Assembly: GCF_032814565.1 (NCBI RefSeq)
Contig: NZ_CP136521.1
Span: 496,001-560,000 of the forward strand
Source of the DNA: Hwangdonia lutea
GTDB taxonomy: Bacteria > Bacteroidota > Bacteroidia > Flavobacteriales > Flavobacteriaceae
Reading direction: 5' to 3'
Length of the DNA: 64,000 nt
Part shown: one piece after another, positions 17,544-26,818 of the stretch
Position numbering within the stretch: the first letter of the stretch is position 1
Layout: the number at the start of each line of letters is the position of its first letter
The notes under the pieces: model-generated
Told to the model about the DNA's origin: nothing
The model's input: only the letters and a program-made list of their open reading frames with translations
The model's database searches: none
Made by a program: the position numbers and the translations under genes

Positions 17544-17551
17544 TAAGTTTG
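17544..17551 (+). promoter_or_regulatory. -7 box of the 750-residue lipoprotein gene
   Basis: TAAGTTTG is a perfect TAnnTTTG box. No good -33 motif is found 17-23 nt upstream. It predicts a leader of about 110 nt to the ATG at 17665, containing the hairpin at 17576-17635. Confidence 0.45.
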
Positions 17552-17575
17552 GGATGTCATTAATTTGGCATACCG

Positions 17576-17635
17576 TTTTGTGGTGTCTTGCGCTAGCCTG
17601 GGCTGCAGACCTTTACAGCGCAAGGGCACACAAAA
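17576..17635 (+). other. Leader hairpin before the lipoprotein gene
   Basis: TTTTGTG and CTTGCGCT on the left pair with AGCGCAAG and CACAAAA on the right; four unpaired bases interrupt the 19-nt arms, and the loop is about 22 nt. It is more G+C-rich than its surroundings. It may affect translation or stability of the lipoprotein mRNA. Confidence 0.5.
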
Positions 17636-17664
17636 CTAAGTTAACAATCACAAAACAAACCATT

Positions 17665-19917
17665 ATGAAACCACACACCAAACTTCAAACGTTTTGCTCC
17701 CTTTTACTAATTTTATTTACACTCACAAACTGTTCAACAAATACCGAACCAGTAGATATTCCAGCTGCCGCTAATGGTAAAATTTCAAATCTCAACATCA
17801 CAACTAATGGCGATGTTACCCAAACCGAAAACGGCTATAATGTAGAAGGTAGTTTAACCATAGATACTGAAACCTCGGGCGATGTTGTGTTTGATAATGC
17901 AGATTTAGATGTAGAATTTGACAACAATGGCAATTTGATTGGGGTAACGGGCACTTCTGATATTCCGTCAAATAGTAATCATTTTGAATTCGAAAACCCT
18001 GTTCAAGCCGATGTGGGCTATTTTTTAGGAAAGTTTTTAAACGAAAACAGGGATTTTGAAATACAATTGGTAGACGAGCGCTATTATTTTGTTTTCCACG
18101 TTTCAGTTAACATCGAGCTTAAAGTGGGCGCTAATGACGACCCCGATGCACAGAAACCTATTTCCATAAAAGCACCTGTTGGCGGACATATAACTTATAT
18201 TGCAGACTATACAGACCCCATGTTTTTCTTCTCTTTAGGAGGTGATGCCTTAGGAGGAGGCGATGGCAGTAACAATGGAGGTAACAATGGCGGCAATAGT
18301 GGCGGAAGCGGCGGTAGTAACGATTCGAGCTCAAAACTCGGTAGCGTAAGTTTTGGCGCTTCTTTTGGTTCTAATTTTATGTTTGTTCCCACTAACCCCG
18401 TTGAAGGTAACGTAGTGTCGTTTGAGGCAAACCAAGTTACAGGTGGCACCGTATCGTTTTATAAAGTATTCGAGGCCTCAGGGATGTATTATCAAAACAG
18501 AGGATTTGATATTAGCGCCAATTTTGATGAGCCCATGGAATCTGATTTCGGAGCACATTATAAAGCCGGTATCAATGGAAAGCTAGATTTTTCATTTGAT
18601 ATAGCTTCCTTTATTTCCTTTGGATTCCCCATAGGATCTGGTAGTGCAGCAATTGTAGCCGAAGCCAGTACCAATAACGGTATTATTTCTAAAGCATTTA
18701 TTAACGGGTTGGTAGAACCCGACTTGTCATGGTGGCCAGAAATTATACCCGTGGCTCCAAGTGGCAATTTAAACGCCTACGGTTTTGTTGAACAAACCGG
18801 GTATTTCGATATTGGTTTATCTGGGGAGTTAAGTTTAGAAACACCAACAGGCACACAATCAGTAGGTGGTGGTATGCGCGCAACACCTGAAGCATTTACT
18901 ATGGAAGGCCAAGTAATAGTGGATGATGAAGTTTGGGAAGCCCAAGCAACATTCACTACTGATGAAACCAAAATGATTGCAACCCCGCCAGTAAATTTTA
19001 CAGATGGAATTTCTGAAACCGTTACAGGGCAAATTGATGATGCCATTGCCACTACCGAACAAGCTATTGCCGACTTAGAAGCAGCCAACGAAAAATATGA
19101 ACTCGAATTGAGTTTAAGAGGTTTAAGAGCAGCGCTACCTGGTATTATTGATAGAGCCCAAGATGAAATTAACGATGCAGTTTCGTCAGCTATTGAGAGT
19201 GCCAATAAGCAAGCGAGCGACATAGTTAGCGATAATGGTGCTGCCTTATGTAGCACGAATATTTCTTCAAAAGTCAATGGAGTAGTGGACACTTACAGAG
19301 ATGCGTTAGACAGACTTAAAGACGCTGTTGACGACTCAAATGACAATGAACAAACTAGAACAGAATTAGAAGCGGCATTACGCCATTTAGCCTCCTTAAA
19401 TAAAATAGATAAAACAGTTAAAGTAACCATTACCTATGGCAATAAAGCTGTAAACAACCCAAGCCCCATCCCCGATATTAGCAAATGTAGTGTTTGGTCT
19501 AGCAGTACTACAAGAAACCGAACCGTTTCTGCTACAATATTAACCACAGAGCAAGTATCGCAATTATTAGAGGCCGCAGACAACGTACAGTATATCGCTG
19601 AAGCGGAAGGCATTAAATTTGACGCTCAAATAATTCTTGACCAATTACCGACCATTGAGGATTTAGAAAATTTAAAAGATAATGTTGAGGGATGTATTAA
19701 TGAATTAACAAGTGATTTACAATCATCTGGTTTTAGATACAACCACAATACTAAGGTGTTTACACCATTCATAATTATTAATGGTGAAGAAAAAGAAGTG
19801 AAAGAATTTGATGTTTTTAATGGCAGTGAAATGGTAGAAAGAGCACGTGTAAACACAACCACATGTAACCCAGAAGGGGCACTTTCAAAATTAATTAACG
19901 AGGCAAAAAACAAATAG
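17665..19917 (+). CDS. Large lipoprotein of unknown function
   Basis: 750 residues from the ATG at 17665. A longer in-frame start at 17554 would put a non-signal sequence before the lipobox, so I reject it. The signal KPHTKLQTFCSLLLILFTL ends in a lipobox TNC (Cys23). Residues about 40-185 are acidic and beta-rich; a Gly/Asn/Ser-rich linker spans about 190-225; 225-450 is again beta-rich with aromatic-glycine patterns; 450-580 is predicted helical, probably coiled coil; the rest is mixed with a few cysteines. I recognise no family. Its place after the TPR/LuxR-like regulator, with a hairpin leader before it and a strong terminator after it, suggests a dedicated regulated gene. Confidence 0.75.
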   Translation: MKPHTKLQTFCSLLLILFTLTNCSTNTEPVDIPAAANGKISNLNITTNGDVTQTENGYNVEGSLTIDTETSGDVVFDNADLDVEFDNNGNLIGVTGTSDIPSNSNHFEFENPVQADVGYFLGKFLNENRDFEIQLVDERYYFVFHVSVNIELKVGANDDPDAQKPISIKAPVGGHITYIADYTDPMFFFSLGGDALGGGDGSNNGGNNGGNSGGSGGSNDSSSKLGSVSFGASFGSNFMFVPTNPVEGNVVSFEANQVTGGTVSFYKVFEASGMYYQNRGFDISANFDEPMESDFGAHYKAGINGKLDFSFDIASFISFGFPIGSGSAAIVAEASTNNGIISKAFINGLVEPDLSWWPEIIPVAPSGNLNAYGFVEQTGYFDIGLSGELSLETPTGTQSVGGGMRATPEAFTMEGQVIVDDEVWEAQATFTTDETKMIATPPVNFTDGISETVTGQIDDAIATTEQAIADLEAANEKYELELSLRGLRAALPGIIDRAQDEINDAVSSAIESANKQASDIVSDNGAALCSTNISSKVNGVVDTYRDALDRLKDAVDDSNDNEQTRTELEAALRHLASLNKIDKTVKVTITYGNKAVNNPSPIPDISKCSVWSSSTTRNRTVSATILTTEQVSQLLEAADNVQYIAEAEGIKFDAQIILDQLPTIEDLENLKDNVEGCINELTSDLQSSGFRYNHNTKVFTPFIIINGEEKEVKEFDVFNGSEMVERARVNTTTCNPEGALSKLINEAKNK

Positions 19918-19942
19918 GCCACGGTTAGTCAGCTTTAAAAGT

Positions 19943-19974
19943 AAAGCCCGTAATTTAAAAATTACGGGCTTTTT
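19943..19974 (+). terminator. Rho-independent terminator after the lipoprotein gene
   Basis: A perfect 14-bp stem (AAAGCCCGTAATTT and its complement) with a 2-nt loop is followed by TTTTT. It lies 25 nt after the stop codon. Confidence 0.9.
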
Positions 19975-20163
19975 AACTAACTAAACTTAACTAACATTTT
20001 CAATATGAAGTATTACTAACTAACCTCGGTACAAATTGACGACAAATAACTTAATACATCATCCATATTTAGAAATGTTTAACGCTTCAAACTTTAGTTT
20101 TATGCTTTCTTTAAGAACTGAGAAATGACTTGTTAAAATTTTAAGAGGAGTCAAGTCTTTAAC
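19975..20163. other. AT-rich gap, nothing recognised
   Basis: Between the terminator and the promoter of the amidohydrolase I see no gene, repeat or structured RNA. Confidence 0.5.
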
Positions 20164-20195
20164 TTTTGGTAAAAGCAATAAAAAAACTATCTTTA
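20164..20195 (+). promoter_or_regulatory. Promoter of the amidohydrolase gene
   Basis: TTTTGG at 20164-20169, 18-nt spacer, TATCTTTA at 20188-20195 (TAnnTTTG with the last base changed). The leader to the ATG at 20245 is about 45 nt. Confidence 0.5.
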
Positions 20196-20244
20196 GTGTA
20201 ATTATTCATATTCAAAAAACCTTCGAAGCTAAAACAAACCCACA

Positions 20245-21549
20245 ATGAAAAAGCTCATACAATGCTTAAGTTTATCGCTGTGCTTTTCTTTATTGATTCA
20301 CGCACAAAATACCACTATTATTCACGCCGGCACCCTATTGGCAAACCCTGGAAACAAAGCTCAAACCAACAAAAGTATTGTTGTTGAAAACGGTATTATA
20401 AAAAGTGTTAAAAATGGTTTTATCAGCGCATCAGATTTGAAGTTACCCGATTCCACCGTGAGCATTATCGATTTAAAAAACAAATTCGTGCTTCCTGGTT
20501 TTATCGATATGCACACACACATTACGCAAGAGCGAAATCCAAACAGTAACCCGCATGAATGGACGACGCTTAATGATGAGGATTTTGCTTTTCGGTCTAT
20601 CCCCTTTCTCAACAAAACGCTCATGGCTGGTTTTACAACCGTTAGAAATTTAGGCGCCGATTATCAGCTTATAAATTCCATTAAAAGATCGATAGCCAGA
20701 GGTGATATTAATGGCCCCAGAATTATTGCAGCAACGGGTGCGGTTTCCGCTACTGGCGGACATGGCGATGCGCATGGTTACAGACCTGAAATTGCAAATG
20801 CTTTTGAAAAACGAGTTGGTGTTTGTGATGGTGAAGACGATTGCCGAAGAGCCGTTAGAGAACTTGTTAAACAAGGTGCCGATGTTATTAAAATCACGGC
20901 AACCGGCGGTGTGTTAAGCAATACTGCGGCTGGTGTTGGACAACAACTTACCGATGAGGAATTAACCGCCATTGTAGAAACCGCCCATGCTTTAGGCAGA
21001 AAAGTAGCAGCACACGCCCATGAAGCAGGTGGTATTAATGCCGCTTTAAAAGCAGGGGTAAACTCCATAGAACACGGATCTTATTTGAACGATGAATCTG
21101 TGACATTATTTAATAAAACTGGGGCCTATTTAGTACCCACTTTATTGGCAGGCGTTTCTGTTACTGAGGAGTTAAAAGTTAACAAAGATATCCCGCCGGC
21201 TATTGCCGATAAAATTCTACAAGTTGGCCCTGTTGTTGAAGCGTCTTTTAAGAGAGCTTTAAAAGGAAACGTGAAAATTGCCTTTGGAACAGATTCTGGT
21301 GTAAGCGTTCATGGTACGAATGCCAGAGAGTTTGAACTTATGGTTAAGTATGGCATGGATGAAAATGAAGCCATAAAATCGGCGACTGTTACGGCTTCGG
21401 AACTATTGGGTATGTCAGATAAACTGGGAACGATTTCCAGCGGAAAAATTGCAGATATTATTGCTGTTAATGAAAATCCGTTAACCAATATTGCTACCTT
21501 AACGCATGTCACCTTTGTTATGAAAGATGGCACCGTTTTTAAAAAATAA
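20245..21549 (+). CDS. Secreted amidohydrolase (imidazolonepropionase/prolidase-like, M38 superfamily)
   Basis: 434 residues. A Sec signal ends after LLIHAQ (about 21). Metal ligands His90 and His92 lie in FIDMHTHIT; the carboxylated-lysine candidate is in VIKITATGGV (about 222), with further ligands in HAHEAGG and IEHGSYL and the catalytic aspartate in FGTDSGV. All are intact. Related enzymes hydrolyse Xaa-Pro or other dipeptides and cyclic amides in the periplasm or outside. The exact substrate cannot be read from sequence. It has its own promoter and no operon partner. Confidence 0.88.
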   Translation: MKKLIQCLSLSLCFSLLIHAQNTTIIHAGTLLANPGNKAQTNKSIVVENGIIKSVKNGFISASDLKLPDSTVSIIDLKNKFVLPGFIDMHTHITQERNPNSNPHEWTTLNDEDFAFRSIPFLNKTLMAGFTTVRNLGADYQLINSIKRSIARGDINGPRIIAATGAVSATGGHGDAHGYRPEIANAFEKRVGVCDGEDDCRRAVRELVKQGADVIKITATGGVLSNTAAGVGQQLTDEELTAIVETAHALGRKVAAHAHEAGGINAALKAGVNSIEHGSYLNDESVTLFNKTGAYLVPTLLAGVSVTEELKVNKDIPPAIADKILQVGPVVEASFKRALKGNVKIAFGTDSGVSVHGTNAREFELMVKYGMDENEAIKSATVTASELLGMSDKLGTISSGKIADIIAVNENPLTNIATLTHVTFVMKDGTVFKK

Positions 21550-21826
21550 AATAATTACAGAAGTATATTCTTGATTTGTGCACAATCCGTATGTAAGGCA
21601 ATATTATTCCATTATTTCTACATTCAAAGTTTCCAATTCTATTAAACACTTAAATTGCTGGCACTAAAAAAATTATTAATCTTAAAGTTTAATTGAATGT
21701 TTTAAATATTATTTATAGTTTTAACCCCGAAATAAACTATTGCAATCATTTTAATAATTCTATTTTTCTAATAACCAAAAATTGGCTTAAAAACTGCTCT
21801 CACATTAGCCCCAAACTAATAAAGCA

Positions 21827-23881
21827 ATGCTTAAAAACCTAAAAAACAAAAATGTTCTGCTAGCCTTAGCATCATTTACAATTACAGTTTTAATGGTTTT
21901 TGCTGTATGGAATCGGTCTCAAAAAAATGACGACAAATTAGTTAAGGAAAACGTAATTCAAACCGGAAATCTTGTTTCTAAAGAATTCAAAAGTATTGTA
22001 AAAGCCGATATTGCGCACCTTCAAAATCTTAAAAACAGAATTGAATTTACAAATGGCGCTTATCTTGAGCATTGGGAAAAAGATGCCAACATGCTGATAA
22101 AGCAAAACAAATCCTTTAAATTTCTGGAATGGATTGATAGCAGTATGGTGATAAGAAAAATTAATCCTTTAAAAGGCAATGAGAATGTAATTAATTTGGA
22201 CATCTCAAAAGTGGAATACCGCAGAGAAGAATGGATTAAACATAGTTTAGATGGCTCAACCAACATAACACAATGGGCAAATTTAACACAGGGCGGCAAT
22301 GCTTTTTTAGTTGATATTCCGGTTTATTTTCAAGACCGATTTCAAGGCACAATTACGGCGGGCATGGACTTTAAAGAAAACTTTAATAAGTTGGCTGCCA
22401 ACTTAGAAAATCGATATACCATAAAGTTTTGGGACGATAAAAGCACGCTTTTTTATGAACTAAACGCGCATTACAATTTTAATTCCAAAGATAGTTTTGT
22501 GTATAAAGACAGCATATTGGTAGACCCTTTGGATAACCAAAAATGGCTATTAAATGTATCGGCTAATAAAGAACAGATTTTGTCTCAGGCAAAGTTTATT
22601 ACCAATTTATTTCTTGTTGTCGGCTTAATCTTTTGTGTCTTAATAAGTTTTCTTGTTTACTTTTATTTGAGCGCCAGAGAAAGCACTAAACTTGCTCTTG
22701 GTTCCAATGTTAAGTTATCGCAAACCAATAAAAAACTAATTAAAGCGCGCAAAATAGCAGAAAAAGCTTCACAGGCCAAATCGGAGTTTTTATCAAATAT
22801 GAGCCATGAAATACGCACACCACTTCATGCCATTTTGGGTTTTATTGAACTTTTAAAAAGTAGCAAACTAAATAATACCGATAAGGAATATCTTGACTTA
22901 ATGAGTAAGTCGTCCAACAATTTATTGAGTATTGTAAATGATATATTGGATTTCGAAAAAATTGAATCTGGACAAATAGAGTTAGCCGAAGTCTGTTTTA
23001 ATCCTTCAGAAAAAATAAAAGAATTATTGGAAGTTAATCAATTTCTATTTCTCAAAAAGAGACTATATTTAAAAGGAAATTTCAACAACACCCATAATAT
23101 TAGCGTTATTGGCGACGAAAGCAAACTACTGCAAGTTGTAAGCAATATAATTAAAAACGGACTGAAATTTACAAACTCTGGTGGCGTAACCCTTACCTAC
23201 AACGAAGCCATAGTTAATACAAACCAACTAAGAATAAATATATCTATTCAAGATTCAGGTATTGGTATACCCAAAAACAAACTTGACACCATTTTCGAAA
23301 GATTTACCCAAGTTGAAAACAGTATAAAAAAACAATTTGAAGGCAGCGGTTTAGGCTTGGCCATTAGCAAAATTTTTATTGAGATGATGGGCGGTAAAAT
23401 AGCCGTTAGCAGTGTTCCGGATGTGGGCACTAATTTTGAATTTGATGTCACTTTTCCTATAGCAAAAGAAGAAAACCAACAATTAACTGGTTACAGTTTA
23501 AAAAATGTTGCTTTATCGGATTTGAGCGTTCTTATTGTTGATGATAATAACCTAAATATCATAGTGCTTAAAAAATTTCTTGAAGATTTAGGCATAAATT
23601 CTGATGCTGCAAAAAACGGAAAAATTGCGTTAGAAAAATTTAAAACAAAAAAATACCAACTTGTTTTTATGGACATTCACATGCCTGTAATGGACGGATG
23701 GGAAGCTACCACAGAGATTAGAAAACTCGACAAAGAGGTTGTTATTTTTGGCTTATCGGCAAATGTTACCAAAGAAGCCATAGATAAAGCCTTGGAAAAC
23801 GGCATGAACAACTACATATCCAAACCTTTTAAAAAAGAAAACATTTACAATCTGTTAAACTTTCATTTTAGCACTAAATAA
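21827..23881 (+). CDS. Hybrid sensor histidine kinase with receiver domain
   Basis: 684 residues: TM helix 9-28, an extracytoplasmic sensor about 29-258 (CHASE/CACHE-like, with FLVDIPVYFQDRFQGTITAG), TM helix 259-281, a coiled linker, HisKA with SHEIRTPLHAILG (phosphoacceptor His327), an HATPase domain about 400-550 with DSGIGIPKNKLDTIFERF and GSGLGLAISK, then a receiver domain about 565-684 with VDDNN and the phosphoacceptor in VFMDIHMPVMDGWEA. All catalytic residues are present. No DNA-binding output is attached, so it presumably passes phosphate to an HPt protein elsewhere. The ligand is unknown. It converges with the hydrolase gene at one base distance. Confidence 0.93.
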   Translation: MLKNLKNKNVLLALASFTITVLMVFAVWNRSQKNDDKLVKENVIQTGNLVSKEFKSIVKADIAHLQNLKNRIEFTNGAYLEHWEKDANMLIKQNKSFKFLEWIDSSMVIRKINPLKGNENVINLDISKVEYRREEWIKHSLDGSTNITQWANLTQGGNAFLVDIPVYFQDRFQGTITAGMDFKENFNKLAANLENRYTIKFWDDKSTLFYELNAHYNFNSKDSFVYKDSILVDPLDNQKWLLNVSANKEQILSQAKFITNLFLVVGLIFCVLISFLVYFYLSARESTKLALGSNVKLSQTNKKLIKARKIAEKASQAKSEFLSNMSHEIRTPLHAILGFIELLKSSKLNNTDKEYLDLMSKSSNNLLSIVNDILDFEKIESGQIELAEVCFNPSEKIKELLEVNQFLFLKKRLYLKGNFNNTHNISVIGDESKLLQVVSNIIKNGLKFTNSGGVTLTYNEAIVNTNQLRINISIQDSGIGIPKNKLDTIFERFTQVENSIKKQFEGSGLGLAISKIFIEMMGGKIAVSSVPDVGTNFEFDVTFPIAKEENQQLTGYSLKNVALSDLSVLIVDDNNLNIIVLKKFLEDLGINSDAAKNGKIALEKFKTKKYQLVFMDIHMPVMDGWEATTEIRKLDKEVVIFGLSANVTKEAIDKALENGMNNYISKPFKKENIYNLLNFHFSTK

Positions 23882-23882
23882 A

Positions 23883-24704
23883 TTAAGGAAGCACTTTGTG
23901 TATTGCTTTATGATAAGCCTCAAACTCAATCAAATTATTATGGGCGCCACCATCAATGGTAATAAATTCTAAATTTTCTTTATTCAATTTTAAAAGTTTT
24001 TCAGCTGAAGTAATAGGCACAATCCCATCATCGGTACCGTGTAATATGGTTATCGGACTACTTGTTTTCTGCAGGTATTGATGCGTTGGCAACTTATATT
24101 TTAACAAGGTTTCAACAGGCAACACCGGAAATCTGGTTTTTGCCACATCGGTAATGCTGTAGTACGGCGTTTCTAAAATGAGTTGATTGGGTTTGTTTTT
24201 TGATGCCAAATATGCGGCTATTCCTGTGCCTAAAGACCTGCCGTAAAGTGTAATGTCGTTTTCCGCATAGCGCTCTTTTAAATAATTATAAGCATACTGC
24301 GAATCATTATACAACGCCTTTTCGCTTAACTTTCCAGTGCTTTTTCCGTATGTTCGGTAATCTATTATTAACACATCGTATTGCTTTTCAACAAAATATT
24401 CGGCTATAAAGCCCCAACGCGATAAATCGCCTGCATTCCCATGGAAATACAAAATAACACCTTTTGGGTTTTCAGTTTTAAAATTAATGGCATTAATAAC
24501 GGCATCGTCATCCGTTTTTAAAAACAACTCTTCAAAAGGTTTCGAAAATTGAAATATGTAATCCTGTTCTAAAACAGTAGGAAAAAATAGCATTTTTTCT
24601 TGTAAAAAATATAATAGAGAACCAACCATAATATAGATGCTTAGTAGGATTAAAACTGCTTTTTTAAACTTTTGTTTTAGTGGGTTTCGAACTGTGTTTA
24701 ACAT
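23883..24704 (-). CDS. Membrane-anchored alpha/beta hydrolase, paralogue A
   Basis: 273 residues with an N-terminal hydrophobic anchor (about 13-29). YFHGNAGDLSRWG forms the oxyanion region, GRSLGTG holds the nucleophile serine, HGTDDGIVP the acid and GGAHNNL the histidine: the BEM46/serine-aminopeptidase-like pattern. It is similar throughout to the gene just upstream (shared GRSLG, HGT-D and GG-H motifs and overall spacing), so the two arose by tandem duplication. It overlaps that gene by 41 nt in another frame, which makes coupled translation likely. Substrate unknown. Confidence 0.85.
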   Translation of the reverse strand: MLNTVRNPLKQKFKKAVLILLSIYIMVGSLLYFLQEKMLFFPTVLEQDYIFQFSKPFEELFLKTDDDAVINAINFKTENPKGVILYFHGNAGDLSRWGFIAEYFVEKQYDVLIIDYRTYGKSTGKLSEKALYNDSQYAYNYLKERYAENDITLYGRSLGTGIAAYLASKNKPNQLILETPYYSITDVAKTRFPVLPVETLLKYKLPTHQYLQKTSSPITILHGTDDGIVPITSAEKLLKLNKENLEFITIDGGAHNNLIEFEAYHKAIHKVLP

Positions 24705-25542
24705 GAATGCTTGTGGTTGATAAATCGATGTCGAATGATTTTTGGTGGAGTATATTGTGAATCATTTTATGATACGATTCAAATGTATTTAAGTTTTTAT
24801 GACCGCCACCAATCACCGAATGTAACTTGGTTAATTTAGGATTGACCTTCGATAATTTTATACTGGTTTTATACGGAATTAGTTTATCGTTTGTGCCATG
24901 AATAATATGAATGGGACATTGTACATATTTTAGCCACTTGTAGGTTGGCAAGGGGTATTTCATTAAAATACTAAAGGGCATAAAGGGTGCATAACGTGCA
25001 GCGACCTTGGTTAAACTGTAATAGGGCGCATCTAAAATAAGCATTTTAGGATTGTTCATTGACGCTAATTTTGCTGCGAAACCAGAGCCTAACGAGCGTC
25101 CGTAAAGTATAATTCTATCTTCGGTGGTGCGTTCTTTTATTTTATTGTACACCACTTGCAAATCGCGCTTTATGGCTTTTTGCGAGCGTCTGCCCGTGCT
25201 TTTACCGAAACCTCGATAATCCACCATTAAAACATTGTAGTTGTGTCGGGTAAAATCTACCGCGAATTTGCCCCAACCTTTTATGCTTTTCGAGTTTCCT
25301 TTTAGGTACAAAACAATGCCTTTTGGTTTACCTTTGGGCTTAAAAAGAATGCCGTTTATAACCGCACCATCGCGGGTTTCAAGGTTGTGTTCTTCAAAAT
25401 CTTGGTTTTCGTAATTAAACTGAAAATCTGCAGGAAGTTTTTCAGGCTTAAACAGCATATAATCTTGCAAATAGTACAACGCAATACTTATTGCAATATA
25501 AATGATCAAGACAATTATAAGCGTATGTAACCAATAAGGCAT
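24664..25542 (-). CDS. Membrane-anchored alpha/beta hydrolase, paralogue B
   Basis: 292 residues with an N-terminal TM helix (about 6-24). LYLKGNSKSIKGWGKF replaces the HGNAG oxyanion motif of its partner: the usual histidine is Lys here, a possible functional change. The nucleophile GRSLGSG, acid HGTNDKLIP and histidine GGGHKNL are intact. The C-terminal tail overlaps the start of paralogue A by 41 nt. It follows the GDYXXLXY gene by 40 nt, so the membrane cassette upstream may extend through both hydrolases. Confidence 0.85.
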   Translation of the reverse strand: MPYWLHTLIIVLIIYIAISIALYYLQDYMLFKPEKLPADFQFNYENQDFEEHNLETRDGAVINGILFKPKGKPKGIVLYLKGNSKSIKGWGKFAVDFTRHNYNVLMVDYRGFGKSTGRRSQKAIKRDLQVVYNKIKERTTEDRIILYGRSLGSGFAAKLASMNNPKMLILDAPYYSLTKVAARYAPFMPFSILMKYPLPTYKWLKYVQCPIHIIHGTNDKLIPYKTSIKLSKVNPKLTKLHSVIGGGHKNLNTFESYHKMIHNILHQKSFDIDLSTTSIHVKHSSKPTKTKV

Positions 25543-25582
25543 GCCAAAATTCCGTTAGATTACTAATATACAATAAATCGTT

Positions 25583-26155
25583 CTATTGATTATTGTTCTC
25601 TTTTTCAACATAATCTTTAATAGATATATCATTGATTACAACATCATTTAACACCGCTTCGCCATTTTTAACATACACCAAAGCATAGGTTGTGTTTTGA
25701 ATGGTATCGCGCTGATTATTTCTTACGGCAACCTCGGCATCATAAGCTTTGGTTTCTTTCATATAATACCGATTAAATGGCAGATTGAAATTTAGTTTTT
25801 GTTCGGCTTTATTGTACCACCACACGTTGCCGACTATATAATCTTTATCTGAATTTAAAGGTGTTTTACTGACTTGGTTTATTTTTGCAAAACCCAAACT
25901 ATCGGTTTCTAAATACAGGTAAACTTTATCTTGTCGCTCCCAAATTGAATCGGTTGTAATAAAGGTATTTTGCTCATAATTTAGATTGATATATTTACCT
26001 CTATACGGATCGCTGGGATCTACAGGCTGTGTTTTAAATTTATAGGCAGTGCCCGTTTTTATGATTGATTCTTGGTTAAAAATCATTTGTGCAGGCACGA
26101 AGAGCTGTGCTATTGCGACAACTATAAATAGTATGAATATGTGTATGGTTTTCAT
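25583..26155 (-). CDS. GDYXXLXY domain membrane-anchored protein
   Basis: 190 residues. One N-terminal hydrophobic segment (about 4-24) is followed by an extracytoplasmic domain that contains DPSDPYRGKYINLNYEQ, a form of the GDYXXLXY signature with Lys for Asp. The family is usually found beside DUF2157 membrane proteins, as here. Function is unknown; a structural or assembly role in the envelope is only a guess. It lies 12 nt after the DUF2459 gene. Confidence 0.85.
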   Translation of the reverse strand: MKTIHIFILFIVVAIAQLFVPAQMIFNQESIIKTGTAYKFKTQPVDPSDPYRGKYINLNYEQNTFITTDSIWERQDKVYLYLETDSLGFAKINQVSKTPLNSDKDYIVGNVWWYNKAEQKLNFNLPFNRYYMKETKAYDAEVAVRNNQRDTIQNTTYALVYVKNGEAVLNDVVINDISIKDYVEKENNNQ

Positions 26156-26167
26156 GGTGTATTATCT

Positions 26168-26818
26168 TTAATCTTTATACTTATTAATAATTCCAAAATC
26201 AAAAGGCGTCCAAAAACAGCTTTTTAAACCACTTGTTTTAAGCGCTGAATTCGCCCAAGAATTACAGGTTTTTACAATGGAATAACTCCCTTTGGCTTTA
26301 TAAAAATCATCATTAAAAGCATAGCCTTTATTTTCTAAAATGATTTTATTTCCGTGGTTATCAAACTGAAAAGTTTTTAAAATATAGGTGTTGAGTTTAG
26401 ATAATTGCTTTTCATTCAGATTAACAACCGTCCATTTTGGATTTTTCCGCGAATGTCGTGTTAAATGAATCAAGGCGTTGCCCTTTAAAAACATCGCACT
26501 AAAAGCGGTTTTAAAGGTCAAATCATTCCATGTTGGCGTATTCAAATAAAAATTTTCGTCGCCCCAACCAAACGATAAGTATTTTTCATCCTTCATTTTA
26601 AGTCCTTTTTTTAAGGCATCGTCAACCTCGTTTACAGGAATTACAATATCTAAATGAACGCCGTTGGTGTTTAAATAAATCGTCTTTCCGGAATTCAAAC
26701 CAACTTCACCTTTATTTACGGTAATTGATGTTAACACCAATGAAATCAAAAGATACACTACGGGAAATGCTAAAACCCATAAAATAAATTTAAGTATGTT
26801 CTTTAATAGCGTCATCAT
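26168..26818 (-). CDS. DUF2459 / TIGR02117 family protein
   Basis: 216 residues with an N-terminal TM helix (about 10-32). NTNGVHLDIVIPV and the later FGWGDENFYLNTPTW and IVKTCNSWANSALK are characteristic of DUF2459, which has a conserved His, Asp, Cys and Asn suggestive of a cysteine-hydrolase-like active site; no activity is established to my knowledge. Its ATG overlaps the TGA of the DUF2157 gene (ATGA at 26815-26818). Confidence 0.8.
   Translation of the reverse strand: MMTLLKNILKFILWVLAFPVVYLLISLVLTSITVNKGEVGLNSGKTIYLNTNGVHLDIVIPVNEVDDALKKGLKMKDEKYLSFGWGDENFYLNTPTWNDLTFKTAFSAMFLKGNALIHLTRHSRKNPKWTVVNLNEKQLSKLNTYILKTFQFDNHGNKIILENKGYAFNDDFYKAKGSYSIVKTCNSWANSALKTSGLKSCFWTPFDFGIINKYKD

Noticed and set aside
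17554-17664. Longer start of the 750-residue lipoprotein
   Set aside because: It begins near the -7 box at 17544-17551, passes through the leader hairpin and lacks a signal; the ATG at 17665 starts a proper lipobox signal.
18207-18449. Pro-rich antisense frame within the lipoprotein gene
   Set aside because: Mirror of the Gly-rich linker; low-complexity shadow.
18777-19292. 171-residue antisense frame in the lipoprotein gene
   Set aside because: Antisense to a well supported gene, no recognisable domain or promoter.
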